The translations under genes and the position numbers were made by a program. A model generated the notes under the pieces. It did no database searches. It saw only the letters and a program-made list of their open reading frames with translations, and was not told where the DNA came from. A DNA stretch of 43,950 nt from Mesostigma viride (taxonomy: Eukaryota > Streptophyta > Mesostigmatophyceae > Mesostigmatales > Mesostigmataceae): positions 1 to 43,950 of the forward strand of contig RPFO01000919.1 of assembly GCA_009746045.1 (NCBI GenBank), in the 5' to 3' direction. The first letter of the stretch is position 1; the number at the start of each line of letters is the position of its first letter. This document shows, piece by piece, positions 1 to 12,059 of the stretch.

Positions 1-21
1 TCGCCGTTGTTGCTGCCCCAG

Positions 22-121
22 GGTCAAGTCGATCGTCGTCAAGGGTGAATTAAGAGAGTCTTCTCGAGCCGCTTGCGGCGTCGGAGAAAAGCTAGAAATC
101 TTGTCCGCCGGGTTCTTCAAG
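22..121 (+). CDS. candidate internal exon of an unidentified gene left of the transposon nest
   Basis: A pyrimidine-rich stretch ending in CAG (to 21) is followed by 100 nt open in one frame (33 codons from position 23) that ends CAAG before a good donor, GTGAGA, at 122. The peptide is mixed and unremarkable (it ends GFFK) and I recognise no domain. If real, gypsy B landed in the following intron. Positions 122-261 are GC-rich and show nothing else. The fragment is too short to separate host gene from older transposon; the splice signals are the only support. Confidence 0.3.
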
Positions 122-261
122 GTGAGAAGGAGCGGGGCGCCCCTGCCTTACCCCGCGCGCGGGGAAGGCGGTGGCGACCAGGTCGATCTCACCATGCGAC
201 CCATGCGACCAAGGATTTCTCTCTCAAACGCACGCGTAAGCTTCTCGGAATTGTCACCTTC

Positions 262-479
262 TGTTACGTCGCGTAACAATTCGTTGTAGTTACGGACGTA
301 AATTAGGTCCTTGGCCTCGGTTGTTCCTAGGTTACGTGCAGTTCTAGTTTGGACATGATTGTCCCCGTAACAGTACTGTGGTATAGTGGGTGCCTTTGGG
401 CGCCGCGCCGCGTACTATATTAGTGGTCCTTATCCTTTTGTAGAATGTAGTGGACAGGCGTGCATCCATGTGCACCTGC
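262..479 (+). repeat. 5' LTR of gypsy B, left part
   Basis: This is the first 218 bp of the LTR in plus orientation, from TGTTACGTCGCGTAACA to ...CACCTGC, where gypsy A is inserted. The other part is at 24122-24476. The first 17 bp are themselves a palindrome with arms TGTTACG/CGTAACA, and the LTR ends in CGTAACA, so the ends form a 7-bp inverted repeat. Confidence 0.93.
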
Positions 480-1050
480 TGTTACGCCGCAAGCCTCGGC
501 CACCACCTCTACCTCTACCTGTCCTGATACTACCTAAACTAGTGAGGCTGCCTCTATATACACCCTAGCGAAAGACGACCGAGACGAACCAGATCTCAAT
601 GCATTTACATATGTACTACTGTAATACGCCATAGGCCATGTTAATCAAACCCGTTTACTCCAGGAAAAGAGGAAGGAAACACAACTAAACTGCCGTGACC
701 CAAGCTAATATGTGTTAATTCATTTAACACACGCCGAGTGACCACACAAGGAGTGGAACGTGCATAAATGGTCACCAACGGTCCAACAGGCTCGGGCCGA
801 CCTGGCCCTCGCCTGCAGAAACACAGAAACACAAGCAGGTGCACAGATGCACGCCTGTCCACTACATTCTACAAAAGGATAAGGACCACTAATATAGTAC
901 GCGGCGCGGCGCCCAAAGGCACCCACTATACCACAGTACTGTTACGGGGACAATCATGTCCAAACTAGAACTGCACGTAACCTAGGAACAACCGAGGCCA
1001 AGGACCTAATTTACGTCCGTAACTACAACGAATTGTTACGCGACGTAACA
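480..1050 (-). repeat. 3' LTR of gypsy A
   Basis: 571 bp; on the minus strand it starts TGTTACGTCGCG (at 1050) and ends GGCGTAACA (at 480). It matches 23546-24116 apart from a few substitutions and 1-2 nt indels. It lies in opposite orientation to the gypsy B LTR fragment at 262-479, so the region looks like a large hairpin, but this is simply two LTR copies head to head. Confidence 0.95.
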
Positions 1051-1064
1051 CCTCCCCCCCACAA
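1051..1064 (-). promoter_or_regulatory. polypurine tract of gypsy A
   Basis: Immediately upstream of the 3' LTR on the minus strand is a G-rich purine run (TTGTGGGGGGGAGG). This is the expected position and composition for the plus-strand priming site of an LTR retrotransposon. Confidence 0.75.
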
Positions 1065-1420
1065 AGGTAGGGAGCCCTCTCCCTACGCCGAGAGGAGGGA
1101 ACCAAAGGGGTAGGAAAATAATCCTAATGCACCCAGCACATACCAACACACTCGATAGACCATCCCAGATACAAAGCACCAATAGTTCACACGGTCTCCA
1201 CCACCACGCCGGGTGGTGTAGGGTTAGCCAGCACCAAGCCTGGTGGTAGGTTCCCCTAACTGCCTGGAACGGAGTCCTGGCCGGGGGGACGGCACTGGGC
1301 AGGACACACAGAGTAAACACATCAGCGCTAAGGACCAAGAACAGCCAATCAACTGGCCAGAATATGAGGGCGACTCTACATACCGGAGGGACAACACCCT
1401 CAGGTCGGGCCTAAGGCCCT
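1065..1420 (-). other. 3' untranslated region of gypsy A
   Basis: About 356 bp between the ORF3 stop (1421) and the purine tract. No coding frame or repeat family recognised. Confidence 0.6.
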
Positions 1421-3630
1421 CTATCTAGTGGCCATCCGTCTGGTAAGTGCCACGAGAGGCCAGCAGGACCTCCAGGTAGGCCTGGTAGTGAGCCACATCC
1501 TCGACATTGTCATGTGCCTATCTACAGTGAGGAAAACATCGGCCCACACGCCGTCAGGAAAGAGGCCCAGGAAGGCCCAGTAATACCTATGCTGCGTGAG
1601 GACGACCTGGCCACGGGCCCAGTCCAGAAAGCCACAGGCAAAGAGGCGAAGGAAAGGCTCTACCGCGATCAGGCAAAGGGCCCGCAGGAGGAGGCGATGG
1701 TACCGAATCCGAGGGCGCATACCCGTCGGGAAGAACAGGTCCACCAGGGGCTCCACGTTGGACGGCCACAACCGGATGTGCCGAACCTCGCGGGAGCGCC
1801 ACCGACGAACACACTGTCGCGACCCGAATGTCTCTAGGTAGTCGCTGGCACGAGGAGGAGGGTGACCGCGGGAGTCTAGACCCTGGCCCGGGATAGGCGC
1901 CGGGCGGCGGGCATCCCACTCAAGGATGGGCTGGAGGACCGTAGTGTACGCCGCACCCGGCACCGCAGGAAACTCTACTGTAAGGGCATCCGAAGCCATA
2001 ATGCCCAGAGGGGGAGGGTAAGCCCACTGGAACCCACCGTAGGTGTCTAAGTCGTTGTGGCGCCTCGCCCAGCGATACAGGACGCGCCGGACCAGGATCT
2101 CACCCTCGAACACCGGATCAGCTAAAATAACCATGTCGAACGGAGGCCGATCAGTCTCAATGGGTAGGCCACGATCCCGGGGCGCCCGACACACCTGGGA
2201 GAACCCGTAGGACATGGGAGAGATGGCAAGCTCAGCAGAGGCGCGCGGCAGGTCACACTGTCGGCAGGCGAGTGCGGACATACCATACCCCGGAATGGGC
2301 GTGTCACGCGACTCCGGCGTCGCGTGCACCACAGAAGGAGCCCTGTCCCGATCACCCTGGGACAACTCCCTGAGGGAATCGGCAGCGCGGGTGGCGCGAG
2401 GATCCTGACCGGTGGACCGAACAACCGCGGCCAAAGACCGCGAGGCCGAAGGAGGAGGGACCGGAGCAGGGGCCGACGCAGGGGCAGGAGCCGACACCGA
2501 CGCAGGGGGCACTGGTAAAACATGCAGGAGGTCGCGCCGGACCCGAAGCCAGAGAGGGCCGTGACGGACCCGCCATCGACGAAGGCGCGCCGGTCTCCGT
2601 TGCCGGTGCACCCTCAGGCCACATATTGAAGATAGGGCCCGTAGGGACAGGCAGCCCGGCATAAGATTGGTTACCATCCAAGCTCCAGTCGGGCACCGGG
2701 ATCCTCTGCGGGGGACCACCCTCCCAAAGCCTGGGATGATCGCCCGTGTCGCCGAAGAAACCACGAACTGGCTGTGAGGGCGCAGCGGACGGCCCAGAGG
2801 GGGCGACGACGGGCACAGCCGAAGGGGCTGAAGGCTCGCGCCGAGGCGCGGGAACGTCGGCCGCAGGCACAGAGGCAACCGGAGGTGTCGGAACCGCAGC
2901 AACCGAAGGGGTAGGGGGCGCGGACACCACAAACACCCCACCTGGCGTGGCCGGAGTCTGCGCTTGGGCCGCCAGGAAGGCCCCGAACGCCGTGGTCAGG
3001 GACTGGATCTGAGCCTGCATAGCCGAGACCGTCGCCGAAAGAGGATCAGGCAAACCCGAAGGGGTAGGCTCTACTGCAACACCCCGGGTCGACCGAGGGG
3101 ACGACGGGACCGGAGAGGGAGGAACAGACGCCGAGGAGATGGACGCAGCGCTCGAGGCAGAATAATCTGGAGTATAATGTACCTCGGCTGAGGCGCCCGA
3201 AGGGGCAGGACCACTAACCGCTAGTCCCGCCGACTGATCAGCTATCTCCATGAAATCTACGGCCCGTAAAAGGTCGCAGGGGTTCTCGTCTACCTCAGCA
3301 TCACCCTCAGCTGGAAGCCAAGGGAACACCTCCCGTAGGCAGGTACGGCCCACAGGAGTGGAGAGATAGGAGAACACACGGCAACACCGGAGAACCGCAT
3401 CTATCTGCCCCAAGGCGGGACAGCTGGAACCACACCCCAACAAACAGTGTCCGGCATCGTCGAACCCGTGCAGGACAAGCTGGTGCGGCTCATCAGGGGA
3501 AGGACCATACCACGTGACCCCGAAGAGGGCCGCCCTGACTAAGCCCGCATGTTGGGCCTGAAGGGCCGGCTGCACAACGCCACCCCGGTAACTTGATCGC
3601 GACACCCAGCGGCCCGGAAGGGCCTCGAAA
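1421..3630 (-). pseudogene. ORF3 of gypsy A (env-position gene, unknown function), C-terminal 95 %
   Basis: This gene follows integrase in the same orientation. The protein starts MSEPTPPAESS (ATG at 16687), is cut after about 22 codons by CACTA-1, and resumes at 3630. Visible parts in order: a mixed N-terminal region with several Cys; a short helical stretch (MQAQIQSLTTAFGAFLAAQA); a long Pro/Ala/Ser-rich low-complexity region; then from about 2400 down to 1421 a well-mixed C-terminal region rich in Arg, Trp and aromatics. That C-terminal region has a CRQC pair and a hydrophobic segment (LLLRALCLIAVEPFLRLFACGF). A 4-nt insertion near 2521-2525, absent from gypsy B, breaks the frame. I recognise no domain; envelope, second Gag-like or other accessory protein are all possible. 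The full length would be about 750 residues. Confidence 0.7.
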
Positions 3631-3632
3631 TA

Positions 3633-3930
3633 CACTAGGAAGGGTCTGTGACATTTTGTGATATTTTTTTATCACAAAATGTCACTTTTGTGACATTTTG
3701 TGATAAAAAAATGATAAAACGTGACAAAACGTGACAAAATGTGATAAAACTGTGACAAATTGTGATCGAGACATGTCATGATTGTGACAAAACGTGACAA
3801 ACGTGATAAAACCAGCATATTTTGTGATAACGTCATTATCACAAAATGTCAAAGTGTCACAAAATGTCACAAACCCACAGAAAAACAAAATGTGATAAGG
3901 TGATAAATCACGACCACTCAGGGGAAGTGA
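3633..3930. repeat. left terminal and subterminal repeats of CACTA-1
   Basis: After the TIR the sequence is dominated by short motifs TGTGACA, TTTTGTGATA and their complements (ATCACAAAATGTCAC), partly palindromic, to about 3930. The reading frames crossing it are by-products of the repeats. The following 3931-4666 has no recognisable feature. Confidence 0.8.
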
Positions 3931-4666
3931 TATATCACAAAGCACGCATAATGCACATCCGCAGCAAGGAAGTGCGTGCATGCCGCAGCAGAGATGGAGA
4001 AGGAAAAGGCCAAGGTGGGACACGGCAAGGTGGCAATGCCAGGACTCAGGAGAGACAACACGTGCAGCGGTACGGGGCAAGCTTTCAAAGGATGACACCA
4101 AGAACTCGCCACTGAGAAAGTTCTTAATTGCAGGTGACAACTTGAAAAACCAGAGGGGGTACTGAAAGGAACTGACAAAACAAGCTGGAAACACTCTCAG
4201 GTGCATGATAAAATGCACCACAATGTCATGAGCCGTGGGAGACATGGTTTATTGCAAAAATATCGACTGGGATGTTAAGAAAAACACCAATATTGAACAT
4301 TCAGGGCAATCGTCATCACGGTCATCAAGTGTCAACCTCCGACCCATCGCTGGCCAAGCATCCATCATGCTGATCAAAGGTGGCATCGTCAATATCTACA
4401 CTAAATCACAACACTGCATCATGCATCCATTGCTCTGAGCTCACAACACTGGCATGATAAAATGGCAACGGGGAGTGAACATGTTCAGATGGCATGCAAC
4501 AACCCGATGAAATGGCACAACTGATCAAATACGAACACCAACTGTATTGATACACACACAAGGAACGGTGCACTCAAGCATGGCTGTGGGTGGTGTGCAA
4601 AATGGACACCCACAATCATCTCACAAATGCAATATAAAATCTGTTGACCGACAAGCACAACGGGGC

Positions 4667-4742
4667 TCAACAGTCCTCGTCATCAAAGTCATCATCCTCA
4701 TCATCACTGAAACCATTACGAGGGCTGTCCCAGCCACCATTG
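4667..4742 (-). CDS. candidate terminal exon with acidic C-terminus, CACTA-1 minus-strand gene
   Basis: On the minus strand an acceptor (ATATTTCAG) at 4744-4743 precedes 76 nt coding for a tail rich in Gly, Asn and acidic residues, ending SDDEDDDFDDEDC and TGA (4667). Acidic C-terminal tails with such codon use are typical of real protein ends, and the run is not a simple DNA repeat. A possible preceding exon, roughly 4913-4798 (begins AIYLTQSGWAHP), could join in a compatible phase but needs a weak donor. No TGTAA signal was seen downstream. The gene would point toward the left end of CACTA-1; function is unknown, and a transposase or accessory protein is possible. Confidence 0.4.
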
Positions 4743-7700
4743 CTGAAATATCTGGATGACTCTCTAGAAACAATCACAGGACACTATCGAGTGCTACGGC
4801 AATGTGACCAAGGCTCAGAGCCTACAAAATCTGCATCCGCATGTGGCCTCTCGCCATGTTGGACTGACGGATGTGCCCAGCCCGACTGTGTTAGGTATAT
4901 TGCCTGCATGCAAGACAAAAATACATCATCCGGCAAAGCACGCATCGGTACACACAAAAATTTGTTAGTGAGATGAAACCACGCGCTGGACGCGCCAACA
5001 ACTGTCAACTTTGCATGACTTCAGTTCACTTGTATGTAAGGATGCGGGGGAGATCGCAGCAGTTGCGTGGCTATCTATGAGTACCGGCCTAGTTTTAGGA
5101 CAAAGAAGGTGAGATACTGGGCCAAGAGAGAGACAGGGGTGCTCGAGAAAAAAATTGGCCATGGATGTTCACCTAAATTGTATCTACATGCCTCACAAGT
5201 TGTAGGGAACTGCACACCCAGGAATCCTGGAGTCGCAAAGGTTCCCTAACATGCCAAGAGGCCTCACAATCTACTTCATTGCAATCTCTGTATGGTTAAT
5301 ACGGCAATAAGAAAGAAACGCCTGATTAGTGCCAAGAAAAAGCAAGGCCAATCAACCAACAATATGCCCCGTTACAGGTAGGATGAACTCTAACGAGGCT
5401 GAAGGCTCTACGTCTGCAATTGACACTAGCAGGAGTCGTTCAGGGTGGGGCCGGTGTGGGGGGGGGAGGGAATGACAAAAAGCTGTGATCTGAGCAAATA
5501 GGATAAATATGCAAAGATGCTACCCATGCAAGGAAGCGAGACATAGTCCAGCAATGCCACGAATGTCAGCCGAGGCTACTGGATTGCAAAGAAGGTTCTA
5601 CCGACAGCGAAGGAATTGGTACGAATAATGCCAACTATTTGTAGCTGAGAGCATCACCAGCGGGCTAAAAAAAAATCATGCACGGAAGCTGGAAGAACAA
5701 GGCCAATGGTGGCTGACGCGCACAGCACGTTGATAATTTAAGGAATGAGCACTACATAAAGAATGATCACCGTTGCTCACCATCAAGAATTCGCCGCGCT
5801 GGACAGGCGACCAAGAGCTTGTCGCTGCCACATGCGAGGGGGCCGCGTGCAAGCCCAACGGTATTAGGCATCACAAGTACACGCGCAAAATTGACACCAC
5901 AATGGCAACACAGATGCACACATACGAATGTATAACGACCGAAAGCATAAACAGAGAATCAGTAGGTTAAGACAAGGAAAGTGGCGCAAGAGCAGCCCAT
6001 GTCATGCAACTCTCAATCTGAACAAGGTTATGCCCTTCATGAAAACTAAATCAGATGCCGTTTGCATAGTCTATTGACCTTGTACGAATGAGATAGTGAA
6101 ACTGCTGCAGCATTCATGGCAAGCACGGCTAACTTGGCATGAAACCGAGCGGCCCATAGCAGCCTTGGCCCTAGGGCGATACGTGAGAATGCCACGTGCG
6201 TACGGCATGCATGTTAAAGTCGATGCAAACTTATTAGTATTTCAGGCGAGGAATTCCTTGCTCACCTCAACTGGTAAAGAGTGGGCAGCTTCTGGATGTC
6301 CGAATGTGCTGTGCGTACCACTGAGCGAACAGATCGATTAAAGCTTTATTCTAGACCATGCCTATGTTTCTCCCCCGATGGCTGCTTGTAGCCTTATCCG
6401 AGCTCGACGCTCCTGAATTCATTTGAGACGACGCCCTAATGGCTACATAAATCACGACGGTCATCAGTGAGCCTATGCTCCTATTCCAACCACCACGTGC
6501 GTTCATACAGAAGCGACATTGCTGGAAATCAAAAGGCACATAATCCCGCCTTGGCTGCGAGCCGATCGCAGCTCCCTTCCACCTTTCCCACCTGTGCAGC
6601 GTGGATAGATGTGCAACTCCAAGGTCTTTTTTTTTTCGCGTCGTCTTAACTTCAACTTCAACGGTAACACCCGCGCAACCACTGGAATTAGGGCTCGCAA
6701 TTCGCTAAGTCCCATCAACGTCGCAAAGTCTGGTGTCGTCGCTCTTCCTGTCATCAATCATTAGTGCCAAATACTATCGTCATTACTGTCGTCATTAAAG
6801 GCCCTTTAGGCCTTTACTATCGTCAGTCACTCGCTTTGTGACGATAATAACGTACGGTAGATGGCATCAGTCGTACTTCCCGCCCCCCCCCCTGCCCACG
6901 TCCCCTTCCGATTTCGCCGCTACTACATCTCGCCCCAAGTAGAAGTTTGCATTTTGCCATACATTAGGAATAACTGACTGACGAAACCAGTAAAAAGACG
7001 ACTGACATGACTCTCTAGTACTATCGCTTGGTTGGGACCGCTGGCCTGGCATAGTAACTGTTAGCCGTACCGTTCAGACTACAGTCAGCAGCCCCTAGCT
7101 TGGGAGTCTGGAATGAATGGACAAAAATCTTTCGCAACATGCGCAAGTCTGGAATCAACCCGTCAGGATCCTTGCGCAAAATTCAAATATTACGCCGAAG
7201 CCGATGGCAAACGACTAGGTGCACGCAATGGCTAAGGCAGTGAGGGGCTGAGGGTACGCTCGAGCGAAGGGGGCACCTAGTTTTATGTAACCACAGAGTG
7301 TGCAATAACAAACGGGGCTGCAGGTCCACGAAACGACGTGATTTCTCTAGCAATTGCGGCGTAGCAGTTTGGATCATGATGTAGGTGCACTTAGGATGTA
7401 TGTCGAGTTTAATTAAGCATGGAGGTAGCAGTGAGGGACTGAGACACATCGTATCCAGTTCTGAATCAAGCCGTTCTTTACGCTGAAACACAGCGCAAGC
7501 AAGATCTCCGGAACCTGCCGCCAAGCTCCTTAGCCGCTAAGGTTAGCAAAATTCTGCCAGCTTCTTTTACAGCGGTTAGCATGCCGTGCTCATGTGTATG
7601 ATGCCATTTCATGGCGGCCGGGTAAAGCTGGCCATGTCTTTGAGAGCTTTGAATATGTATTCTCTGAAGGCTTTCAATACCATGGTGCTTTCTGCGCTCG

Positions 7701-8180
7701 GCATCTTATGTGTGCCTTCGAATTGCCGTTTTCCTCTTCAATTGCGCGTGTACCTGCGGGTGACTGATACCGTTGGGCTGGCCTCACCTGCGGCCTACCC
7801 GCGAATGGCAGGCTAGCTCCTGGTCGAGACTTGTGGTGAGTAGTGGGTACCATCGCATACCTGGAGTCTGTACTTTGTTATCGACGTGCTGTATATGGCA
7901 TTGCTAGAATGCATCCAGTTCTTCCTGTTTCTAACTCCAATTACTTGGCATTTTTGCAATCATGCTCCGCCTACATTTAAACACACATGCGTTGCATTTT
8001 TTCATAAGGCTTCTTTGTTGTTGAAAGCCGTAAACTGTCTTTCTGCTATTTACATCCCGTCTGCTGCGACTTTCTCCGGTTTTCCCCCACTGACCCCGTC
8101 TCTGCTGCACTTTCCATCAGCTCCTTTTTGTTGACAATCAGCGCTTTTAACCTTGTTAGCAAATTGTAAAAATGACACTT
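4743..8180. other. CACTA-1 interior without a confident gene
   Basis: About 3.4 kb of unique-looking sequence with only short open frames on both strands. It may hold introns and small exons of the minus-strand gene ending at 4667. I see a short hairpin near 6822-6847 (TATCGTCA/TGACGATA arms) and nothing else I can name. Confidence 0.5.
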
Positions 8181-8314
8181 TCTATTAACCGTGGAACTCC
8201 AGGGTAACCAGACTCTTTATTAAAACAATAAGTAGAGCACATCGGGAAGTGGCCCTCAACTGGCCATCCTTACCCATGGGAACACTTTATGTCCAAAAAG
8301 GCTAGCCTTACCCC
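8180..8314 (-). repeat. split direct repeat B2
   Basis: 135 bp, the same sequence as B1 (8726-8859), starting TTCTATTAACCGTGG and ending GGCTAGCCTTACCC in plus reading. It forms the 3' end of the element. A 32-bp spacer (8315-8346) unlike the B1 flank lies between B2 and A2. Confidence 0.9.
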
Positions 8315-8346
8315 CAAACAGGCAACACACAGGGAGGGCGGGTGGG

Positions 8347-8725
8347 AAAACAAAAGAGACCGCCATGAGCTAGGTGAGCAAGCTTTTATCGTGTTTCAAG
8401 GCCAACGGCTCTCTACCAACGGCCAGATCCGGCAACGGCCTCTAAACAGTTTTAGCCGTCAAGTTTTACTTCAGATATTGCCTGTTGCAAACCCGTCCGC
8501 AATCACAGATCTGCTAGGAGAACCTAGACGCAAAAATCCGTCGTCAAGGTACTCAGCACACCGTCAAGGTATGGGCCGCAACAATTAGGCCATATCTTCC
8601 GTAATACTCGTACACTAGAAGCCTAATCAACCTTATTACGATCACATCACCCAGCTCTATTTCACCTAGCATCAGCGGCTCCCCTTCCGTATCACTATAA
8701 AGAAACTATGTTCAGAGAACCCCGA
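8347..8725 (-). repeat. split direct repeat A2
   Basis: 379 bp, essentially identical to A1 (13190-13568), directly abutting B1 at the TCTA junction. The frames running through it are repeat-borne and not considered genes. Confidence 0.92.
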
Positions 8726-8859
8726 TTCTATTAACCGTGGAACTCCAGGGTAACCAGACTCTTTATTAAAACAATAAGTAGAGCACATCGGGAAGTGGCC
8801 CTCAACTGGCCATCCTTACCCATGGGAACACTTTATGTCCAAAAAGGCTAGCCTTACCC
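8726..8859 (-). repeat. split direct repeat B1
   Basis: 134 bp matching B2. A TGTAA on the minus strand (8865-8861 region) sits just before B1 begins in the sense direction and could serve as poly(A) signal. Confidence 0.9.
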
Positions 8860-8935
8860 TTACATCCCTCCCTGGCGACCCAAGCCAGGGGCAAAACAAA
8901 AACCGGTGGACGCATAAGACAAGAATGAAGGGAAC

Positions 8936-11900
8936 TTAAGAGGAAGGCAGAGAAAAGACGCTCCGCCAAATGCGCGGGGGGCAGGCGGCGATAGCCCGAA
9001 CCAGGGCGTCAGGAAGGGTGAGGGCCAAGCTCCGGTGCAATCCCACATAGTGGGCGACAGTTTTGCTGCTGCGCCAGCGACCCCGATGCTGAATATCAGC
9101 CATGCTGCGCTGCCGCAAAAAATCATAGGTAGCCCCCCCATGCCGCAGCCCGTGAATGGTAAACACCGTGTCGACCCCCAAAGCTTGCGTGGCCTGATGC
9201 CAAACCCGGCTGAACTGGGCATAATCGTAAGGGAACACCCGCTCCCAGGCCGCCTTGCCACGCATACAAGCCCGCAAGAGGGTCTCAGTCATGACATCCT
9301 CGATCACCACAGACTGCACCTCCCCCTTAGCCGTCTTAGCTGACATCAACAACAAGGCGCCCCGCTGCGAACCCCGCAACCGAACATCAGGCTGCAAGCG
9401 CACATGGCCGACCAACAGGTTGAGCGCCTCCGATACCCGCAGGTATTGTTGGAAAATAACGATGACCATCATAGCCGCACGAGGCTGCCGCTGGAGCACC
9501 ATAGTACAAGCAAGCGCAAACGCAGCCTCCCATGGAATGGGGGGGGGGCACGAGGGGGTGCCAACGTGCGCCAGCCAGCCAAAACACTTCGTGCCAAGGC
9601 CCAATCCCGCACCTCCCGGGGGAAGTACAAATTCAGGCCCATAAGCGCATTGACACACAACTGGCGGCTGTAACACCGTGAGTGCGCCCAAGCGACATAC
9701 TCGCAATAGTATTCCTCTATCGTCAAGCCGCGCAACAAGCTGCCAACCCGACCCCGCCGGCTCGCCCACCATGCGAAAAAGGACCTAAGACCCCGATGGT
9801 AAACCATCAAAGTAGCCGGCTTCACCTTGCCCTCAAGAAGGGTCAAGTAGCTAGCGCCAAGCCGAGGCCCGGGATTGGGATGAACACCCTCGCGAGTCAA
9901 ATCGCGGACCCACCCGGCCACCGAGGCAGCCATGGAAAGCCCCCGCGAAGGCCCATCCGCAGGCTGAAGCTCACTTGGCGTCCAGACCCATTGTGAGCGG
10001 CTGCCGGTGACCAACGTAAGAGCGCACAACCGGCGGCATTGCTTGTTTAACCGGTAAGAAGAGGAACGCCCTTTAGCCAAGCAGCCCAAAGCGGCAGTGG
10101 AGTCCACTAACCTCACCACCCGCTTACCCCATGTTCCGAGGTTCCGGGCCGAGCGCTCCACCCCCTTCACAGCGGCCCGCACTTCCTTCTCGTTGATGTG
10201 CATGGTCGAATCGCGCCAGCGACTCTTGATCCCGACGCGCCATCGCCCGTGGATGATGGCTTTTTCCGCGGCCTTGGTCAAGGGTCTAGGCCCGGCATAC
10301 ATGGCCTCACCTGGGGTGAGGAGGGTTGGGTAACCCCGCACCTCCCGGGCCCGAGCTAATTCCGTCACCTCAGCTGGGGCCATCTCAGCGTAGACAACCC
10401 CCTGCCCAAAACTAGACGCATCCGAGGCCACCACCACCGGAGCCAGGGCAGCCCCCCGGTCCACACGGAGCATGGGGGCCAACGCCATGGCACACTCGAG
10501 CTCATCGCGCACACCTTGCCACAAAGGTCGCGTTCGCTGGCCCCACCCCTTGAGGTTGATGAACTTAAAACTCTGCTGCCATATGGACAAGCAAGTGCGG
10601 CTGAGCATCTGCAGCCACACCCACCGGCCCACGACGGCCGCCAGCGCCTCAGCGGTAGCGCGTCCCCTCTCGAGGAGTACACGAGTGTGCGCAACCACAA
10701 GGGTGAGCTGCTTAGCTGTCGGCTCCAACACCCCATCCCGCCGGTGAACAACACCCAGAGCTTCTAGCTCGTCCTCCCCCTCCGGGCTAGCCATGATCGT
10801 CTTGTCCTTGGAGGGCACAAGGTTGTTAGGCGCGTACCCGTCTTCAATAGCACTCGCGATTAAGCGATTCACCGCCTCGCACGTGCGCCCATTGCTGACC
10901 ACCAGGTCATCAATAGTGATGGATACCATAGGGGCAGGGGGGTCCTCAAGGTCGATTTGCATCTCCCTCGTGCTCTCCTCCTTGTACTCGATGGCTAGGG
11001 CGGTTGGGTTACCCCATGCATTCCGAAGCACGGTCAGCTCCCCTACACTTGTGAGGCGGTTCACCTGCCGTCTAGGATCCAAAGCGCCCGTGGCATAGAG
11101 GACCATCTCATGGATGGCTTCCCCTAGCGCTACAGCGTGGGAGTGCCCCATGGCCAGCACTTTCAGCACTGGCCACACCCTCCTCCGCCGCCCCGGCAGC
11201 CCGACATCGGTGGACCACACATCAGGTAGCCCTTGATAATCCCACCACCACTCCGGCACTTGGATGGTATAGTAATACGAGACCAGATCGCTCTTGGCCG
11301 TGTAGCACCGACCCTTGATATAGACCTCCGAGTATATGCCCAGGTGGGGTAACACCGTCTTAGGGGGGTCCACCCACAGTGCGTTCCCCAACTTCTTATT
11401 CACAATGAGCCTTAACTCCCCCACTCCTTTGGCCACCCCAAAACATCCGTCTACCCACTTTGGCCGCGTCTCTCGGAACTCCACCATCCCCACGTCCGCT
11501 GCCCTCCCCATCAACTTGCCCCACTCCGCCATGGTGCACCCTCGGCTGGGGGCAGGTACATTCCAATACCTCGCACTGGCAGCCACCTCCGGCTTGATGC
11601 AGTTGGCTTCGCTCGCGTACACCTCTCGCCAACTAGGTCGTAGCGCCAGCAAATCCAGCAGCTTCGCCTTTCCTGCCACCTCGCGCTTCGGCAGACTCAC
11701 CCGCTCCGCCACAAGTTGTTCATACTTATTACATTTCCCATAGATTAGATCACTTCCTTCTGCGGGGCCTGTCGCAACGCCGGTTACGCGGCGACTGTAC
11801 CACTCGCAGTGCTTCTTGACCCTTTTCAGGGCCTCCGCCGTTCCTCTGGAGCACGCGCCTCCAGATTTAGGCGGAGGGTCTGCCCCCCCGTGCCATAGCC

Positions 11901-12012
11901 AATTCAACCACGTAATCACCTTGTGTTGTAGAGTGAAGGTCCGGCGGCGGCGAGTTGCACGCTGGCGTCTGCGTGCTGACCTCACTCTCCCCCACGTAGT
12001 GCTTAGAGGCAT
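8936..12012 (-). pseudogene. Ngaro-like pol: reverse transcriptase - RNase H - tyrosine recombinase, one frameshift
   Basis: ATG at 12012 (MPLSTTW), 47 nt after the gag stop, in another frame. RT motifs: GELRLIVNKKLGN, AKSDLVSYYYTIQ (motif A), MGHSHAVALGEA (motif B) and SITIDDLVVS (catalytic IDD, residue ~367). RNase H acidic residues: VVVASDASSFG, HINEKEV, LVDSTAALG, QPADGPSRG. A 2A-like EGVHPNPGP follows at about residue 710. The C-terminal recombinase has Arg in YLRVSEALNL, HGLRHGG and Tyr in VAHYVGLH, the R-H-R-Y set needed for strand exchange. The RT/RH frame leaves the recombinase frame at a run of ten G (9539-9548); one base would restore it. The open frames overlap about 300 nt, so a homopolymer error, recent mutation or slippage are all possible. 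The protein would be about 1,025 residues. Confidence 0.88.
9539..9548. other. G10 homopolymer at the frame break in Ngaro-like pol
   Basis: Ten G on the plus strand (C10 in the coding sense). The frame upstream (ending ...LAPPRAPP) and the frame downstream (PIPWEAAFALAC...) are both convincing pol protein, so the shift lies at this run. Confidence 0.7.
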
Positions 12013-12059
12013 TGTAGGAAGAGGCAGTGGGAAGGGGGAGCGGTTTACCCTTTCGGTGT

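Noticed and set aside
262-1050. Apparent giant hairpin / inverted repeat
   Set aside because: Explained by two LTR copies in opposite orientation after one gypsy inserted into the LTR of the other.
3682-4245. 187-codon minus-strand frame
   Set aside because: Lies largely in CACTA-1 subterminal repeats; composition follows the DNA repeats.
9035-11743. Several 80-135 codon plus-strand frames
   Set aside because: Antisense shadows of RT, RNase H and recombinase.
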